64,000 nt of DNA from Phyto melanocephala. Lineage: Eukaryota > Arthropoda > Insecta > Diptera > Rhinophoridae. The notes beneath the pieces were generated by a model. The model saw only the letters and a list, made by a program, of their open reading frames with translations. It was not told where the DNA came from and searched no databases. The stretch is from NCBI GenBank assembly GCA_941918925.1, contig OW799236.1:102688562-102752561 (forward strand), in the 5' to 3' direction. Made by a program: the position numbers and the translations under genes. Shown here in pieces: positions 61,542-64,000 of this stretch. Each line of letters begins with the position of its first letter. The stretch's first letter is position 1.

Positions 61542-63362
61542 TTTTTATACCCGCCACCAAAAAAATGGTGGGGGTATATTCATTTTGTCATTCCGTTTGT
61601 AACACAGCGAAATATCCATTGTAGACCCCATAAAGTATATATATTCTGAATCGGAGTTTGATTTTATGACGATCTAGCTATGTCCATCCGTCTGTCCGTC
61701 TGTTGAAAGCTCGATAGAGGTCGCACCGAAAAAGCTAGGGACTTCAAATTTTGCCAGAATCTTTTTTATAGACAAAGTTTGTTTGGTATTGAAAATTGGC
61801 TAAATCGGAATATTAGGAAGAGAGTTATAGCTCGAAAAGCCAGAGTAGGTCGAAAAAACAGTGTCCTTCGAACATCGAATAAAATGGAATTTTGTCCAAA
61901 CGCCTTAACGTAGACTCATGAAACTTCGAATATATATTTCCTGGGTAAAGGCAATATTTTTCCCGAAAATTGTCTTAATCTATACATTAGGAGAGGAGTT
62001 ATCGATCAAAATGTACGAAAATTTATACCGCACAGTGTATTTTTCGGTATATTTAAAAACAAAAACGTCATAAAAGCAACAAAATTGGATGTACGACTCT
62101 GAAATTTTGCACACTTTGCTTTTTGGTGACACGCTTTCTTGTAACGGCAAATCAATGTGCCACGCCCACTTTTACGCCCACCTCCCATATAACGTTTTAC
62201 CTAAAATTCATATAATTTCTCTATTAATAAAGATTTTGGAATAATAAAGCGCTAAATTGAAACACCTAAGTTGTAGTTTTCACGGTATCTACCGTTAATG
62301 AAATTTAAAAGCTCATAAAACGGCCAAGATTAGAGGTATGATAATCAAATTTGCTACATATATCCTTCTAATCAATGTTATTGTTGTGCCAAAAAGTTTA
62401 GGTGACACTTCCACTTTAACGCCTACCTCCCATATAACGGTTTATCTTATATTCATGTAATTTCTCTATTGACAAAGTTTTTGGGAAAATAATGGACTAT
62501 ATTGAAATATCTTAGTTGTATTTATTAGCAGAAACTTTATTGACAATCCTATTTTAAGTCCCACGTTTACTAAGAGACTACATTTACAAAAGCATTTTAG
62601 TAGCATATCGAAGTTTTAAAGGGTGGTAAAATTTTAACGGCCGATGTTGAATTTAAATAAAACACAAATTATTTAGGATATTATTATTATTTCTTTTTGT
62701 AGTTATAATATTTGTATGGTTCAATTATGTATTTAACAAAATATCGGCCAAATGGCCCCCCCCATCCTTGGCGCCACTCCTTTCTCTAATAATACAAATT
62801 TTCAATGACAAATTTGATGCTCAATTGTTGGGTATGATGATGAGTCGAGGTTGACTGCTCTTTTACCACACTATCGCAAAAAACCGCAATGGTACCCATT
62901 CAATGAACTAAGAAGGCATTCACTGATTTTCTAACATTTTATACAGACCTGTTTTGCAGAAATTTAAATATTTTTTACAATTCTCCCGACTGTGGACGAA
63001 TTTGAACGATTATATTGATCAAAAGAATTACGAAGTGCACAAAATACATTTTGATCTGAACGCCCATTTTTATAAAAAACCTGCTCATTTGCGTATCTTT
63101 TCACGGATCAAATTGAGTAAGTTTGAGATTGAGAAATGTCGAATGAAATGCAGGAAGCAAATTTAAGACTAGGTGTAGTTCACCTTTAACATGGGCCCTT
63201 AAAATTTAACCATCCTCTACAAAGACCGTGATACATATTTTAATATAAAGAGATTATTCCATAACGATTAACAAGATAATAAATATTGTGCTTTCAATGT
63301 ACACAAAATTGGTGGTGGGTATAAAAGATTCGGCACAGCCAAAAATAGTGCTCTTACTTGTT
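61542..63362 (+). mobile_element. Fourth composite mini-me/Helentron-like element, nested in the third
   Basis: Complete from 5' end (TTTTTATACCCGCCACC) to 3' end (AAGATTCGGCACAGCC, AGTGCTCTTACTTGTT). It contains the core, a short GTCY tract (about 5 units near 61681-61703), conserved blocks, a shortened tandem array (62160-62550) and the deleted mariner (62619-63217). The second half of its 3' hairpin is mutated (GCCAAAAAT instead of GCCGAATAT), so the stem is broken. Target junction: the host words CGTACATTTT and TATCTATAACTC lie at its two sides. Confidence 0.85.
62619..63217 (-). mobile_element. Internally deleted mariner-like element in the nested composite
   Basis: TA at 62617-62618 and 63218-63219; AAGGGTGGTAAAATTTTAAC at the left and TTAAAATTTAACCATCCTC at the right. 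Same deletion structure as the other copies. A plus-strand open frame at 62954-63166 is antisense to the transposase remnants and not a gene. Confidence 0.85.
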
Positions 63363-64000
63363 ATCTATAACTCTTTTCCTAATTCATAGATTTAAGCGAT
63401 TTTCAGGGAAAAATGGGTGAAAGTGGGCGTTATAGTAGGCGTGTCAAAGTTGTTTTTGCTAATGAGTACAACTTAGGTGTTTCAATATTGTCCTTTATTA
63501 TTCCAAAATCTTTATTAATAGAGAAATTATATGAATTTTAGGTAAAACGTTATATGGGAGGTGGGCGTAAAAGTGGGCGTGGCACCTTAATTTTTTGGCA
63601 TAGTAATGAAATTGCCTAGGGGGATAGACGTAGCAAATTTTATCATCATACCTCTAATTTTAGCGGTTTTATGAGCTTTTAAATTTCATTAACGGTAGAT
63701 AACGTGAAAAGTGGGCGTTATAGTAGGCGTGTCAAAGTTATTTTTGCGAATGAGTACAACTGAGCTGTTTCAATATAGGCCTTTATTATTCAAAAATCTT
63801 TATTAATAGAGAAATTATATGAATTTTAGTTAAAACGTTATATGGGAGGTGGGCGTAAAAGTGGGCGTGGCACATTGATTTGCCGTTACAAGAAAGCGTG
63901 TCACCAAAAGCATAGTGTGCAAAATTTCAGAGTCGTACATCCAATTTTGTTGCTTTTATGACGTTTTTGTTTTTAAATATACCGAAAAATACACTGTGCG
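63363..64000 (-). mobile_element. Continuation of the broken composite, running off the window
   Basis: TATCTATAACTCTTTTCCTA and TTTCAGGGAAAAAT continue the block cut at 61541. At about 63416 the sequence jumps to tandem units (GTGAAAGTGGGCGTTATAGT, then GTGGGCGTAAAAGTGGGCGT near 63560 and 63850) and again reaches the ATACACTGTGCG block at the window end. So there is a second rearrangement, or a further copy starts here. Confidence 0.75.

Noticed and set aside
62954..63166. 70-codon plus-strand frame
   Set aside because: It is antisense to the transposase remnants of a minus-strand deleted mariner.

Overview
The window reads as repeat-rich, very AT-rich, non-coding nuclear DNA of an insect, most likely a higher fly (Diptera, Schizophora). 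The main reason is a family of non-coding repeats built around a core ending in CCATAAAGTATATATATTCT, followed by a (GTCC/GTCT)n tract and a hairpin near the 3' end. That layout is known from the mini-me / DINE-1 / Helentron-derived repeats of flies. The other mobile DNA (Ty3/gypsy, mariner, Tc1, piggyBac, hAT, Helitron, a tRNA-derived SINE, and a probable Penelope-like element) fits an insect genome. There is no prokaryotic gene organisation, and most open frames are AT-rich chance frames.

Layout. 0-1.9 kb: 3' part of a Ty3/gypsy pol gene with two in-frame stops. 5.1-6.0 kb: decayed mini-me-like repeat. 7.2-8.1 kb: broken mariner-like transposase. 11.9-13.0 kb: mini-me-like repeat with a 5' end on both sides. 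15.4-16.7 kb: longer mariner-like copy split by a small poly(A) retroposon with a 14-bp target duplication. 24.3-25.7 kb: tRNA-like SINE, then a piggyBac remnant. 27.0-27.7 kb: another mariner-like fragment. 32.5-32.9 kb: the only convincing host gene piece, the last two exons of an unrecognised spliced gene. 32.9-35.0 kb: full-length composite mini-me-like element carrying an internally deleted mariner. 35.6 kb: strong palindrome. 35.7-37.0 kb: hAT element with an 8-bp target duplication. 39.5-40.2 kb: mini-me variant. 40.4-41.4 kb: inverted-repeat element with two hammerhead ribozyme motifs, probably a deleted Penelope-like element. 41.5-43.1 kb: old mini-me copy containing a Helitron that itself contains a MITE. 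44.6-45.2 kb: solo deleted mariner. 46.8-49.3 kb: second full composite, opposite strand. 53.4-55.0 kb: decayed Tc1 element abutting a MITE. 60.0-64.0 kb: a third composite broken by a fourth inserted into it.

The parts do not form a pathway; the window is a record of nested transposition. The most notable observations are (i) hammerhead motifs with all core positions, a 5-bp stem I, a 6-bp stem II and a 2-bp stem III closed by a tetraloop, inside an insertion flanked by a 17-bp direct repeat; (ii) an internally deleted mariner carried at the same internal position in four composites, so that it seems to have spread as a passenger; and (iii) a spliced gene end squeezed between repeats. All assignments were made by reading the sequence; no database search was run.
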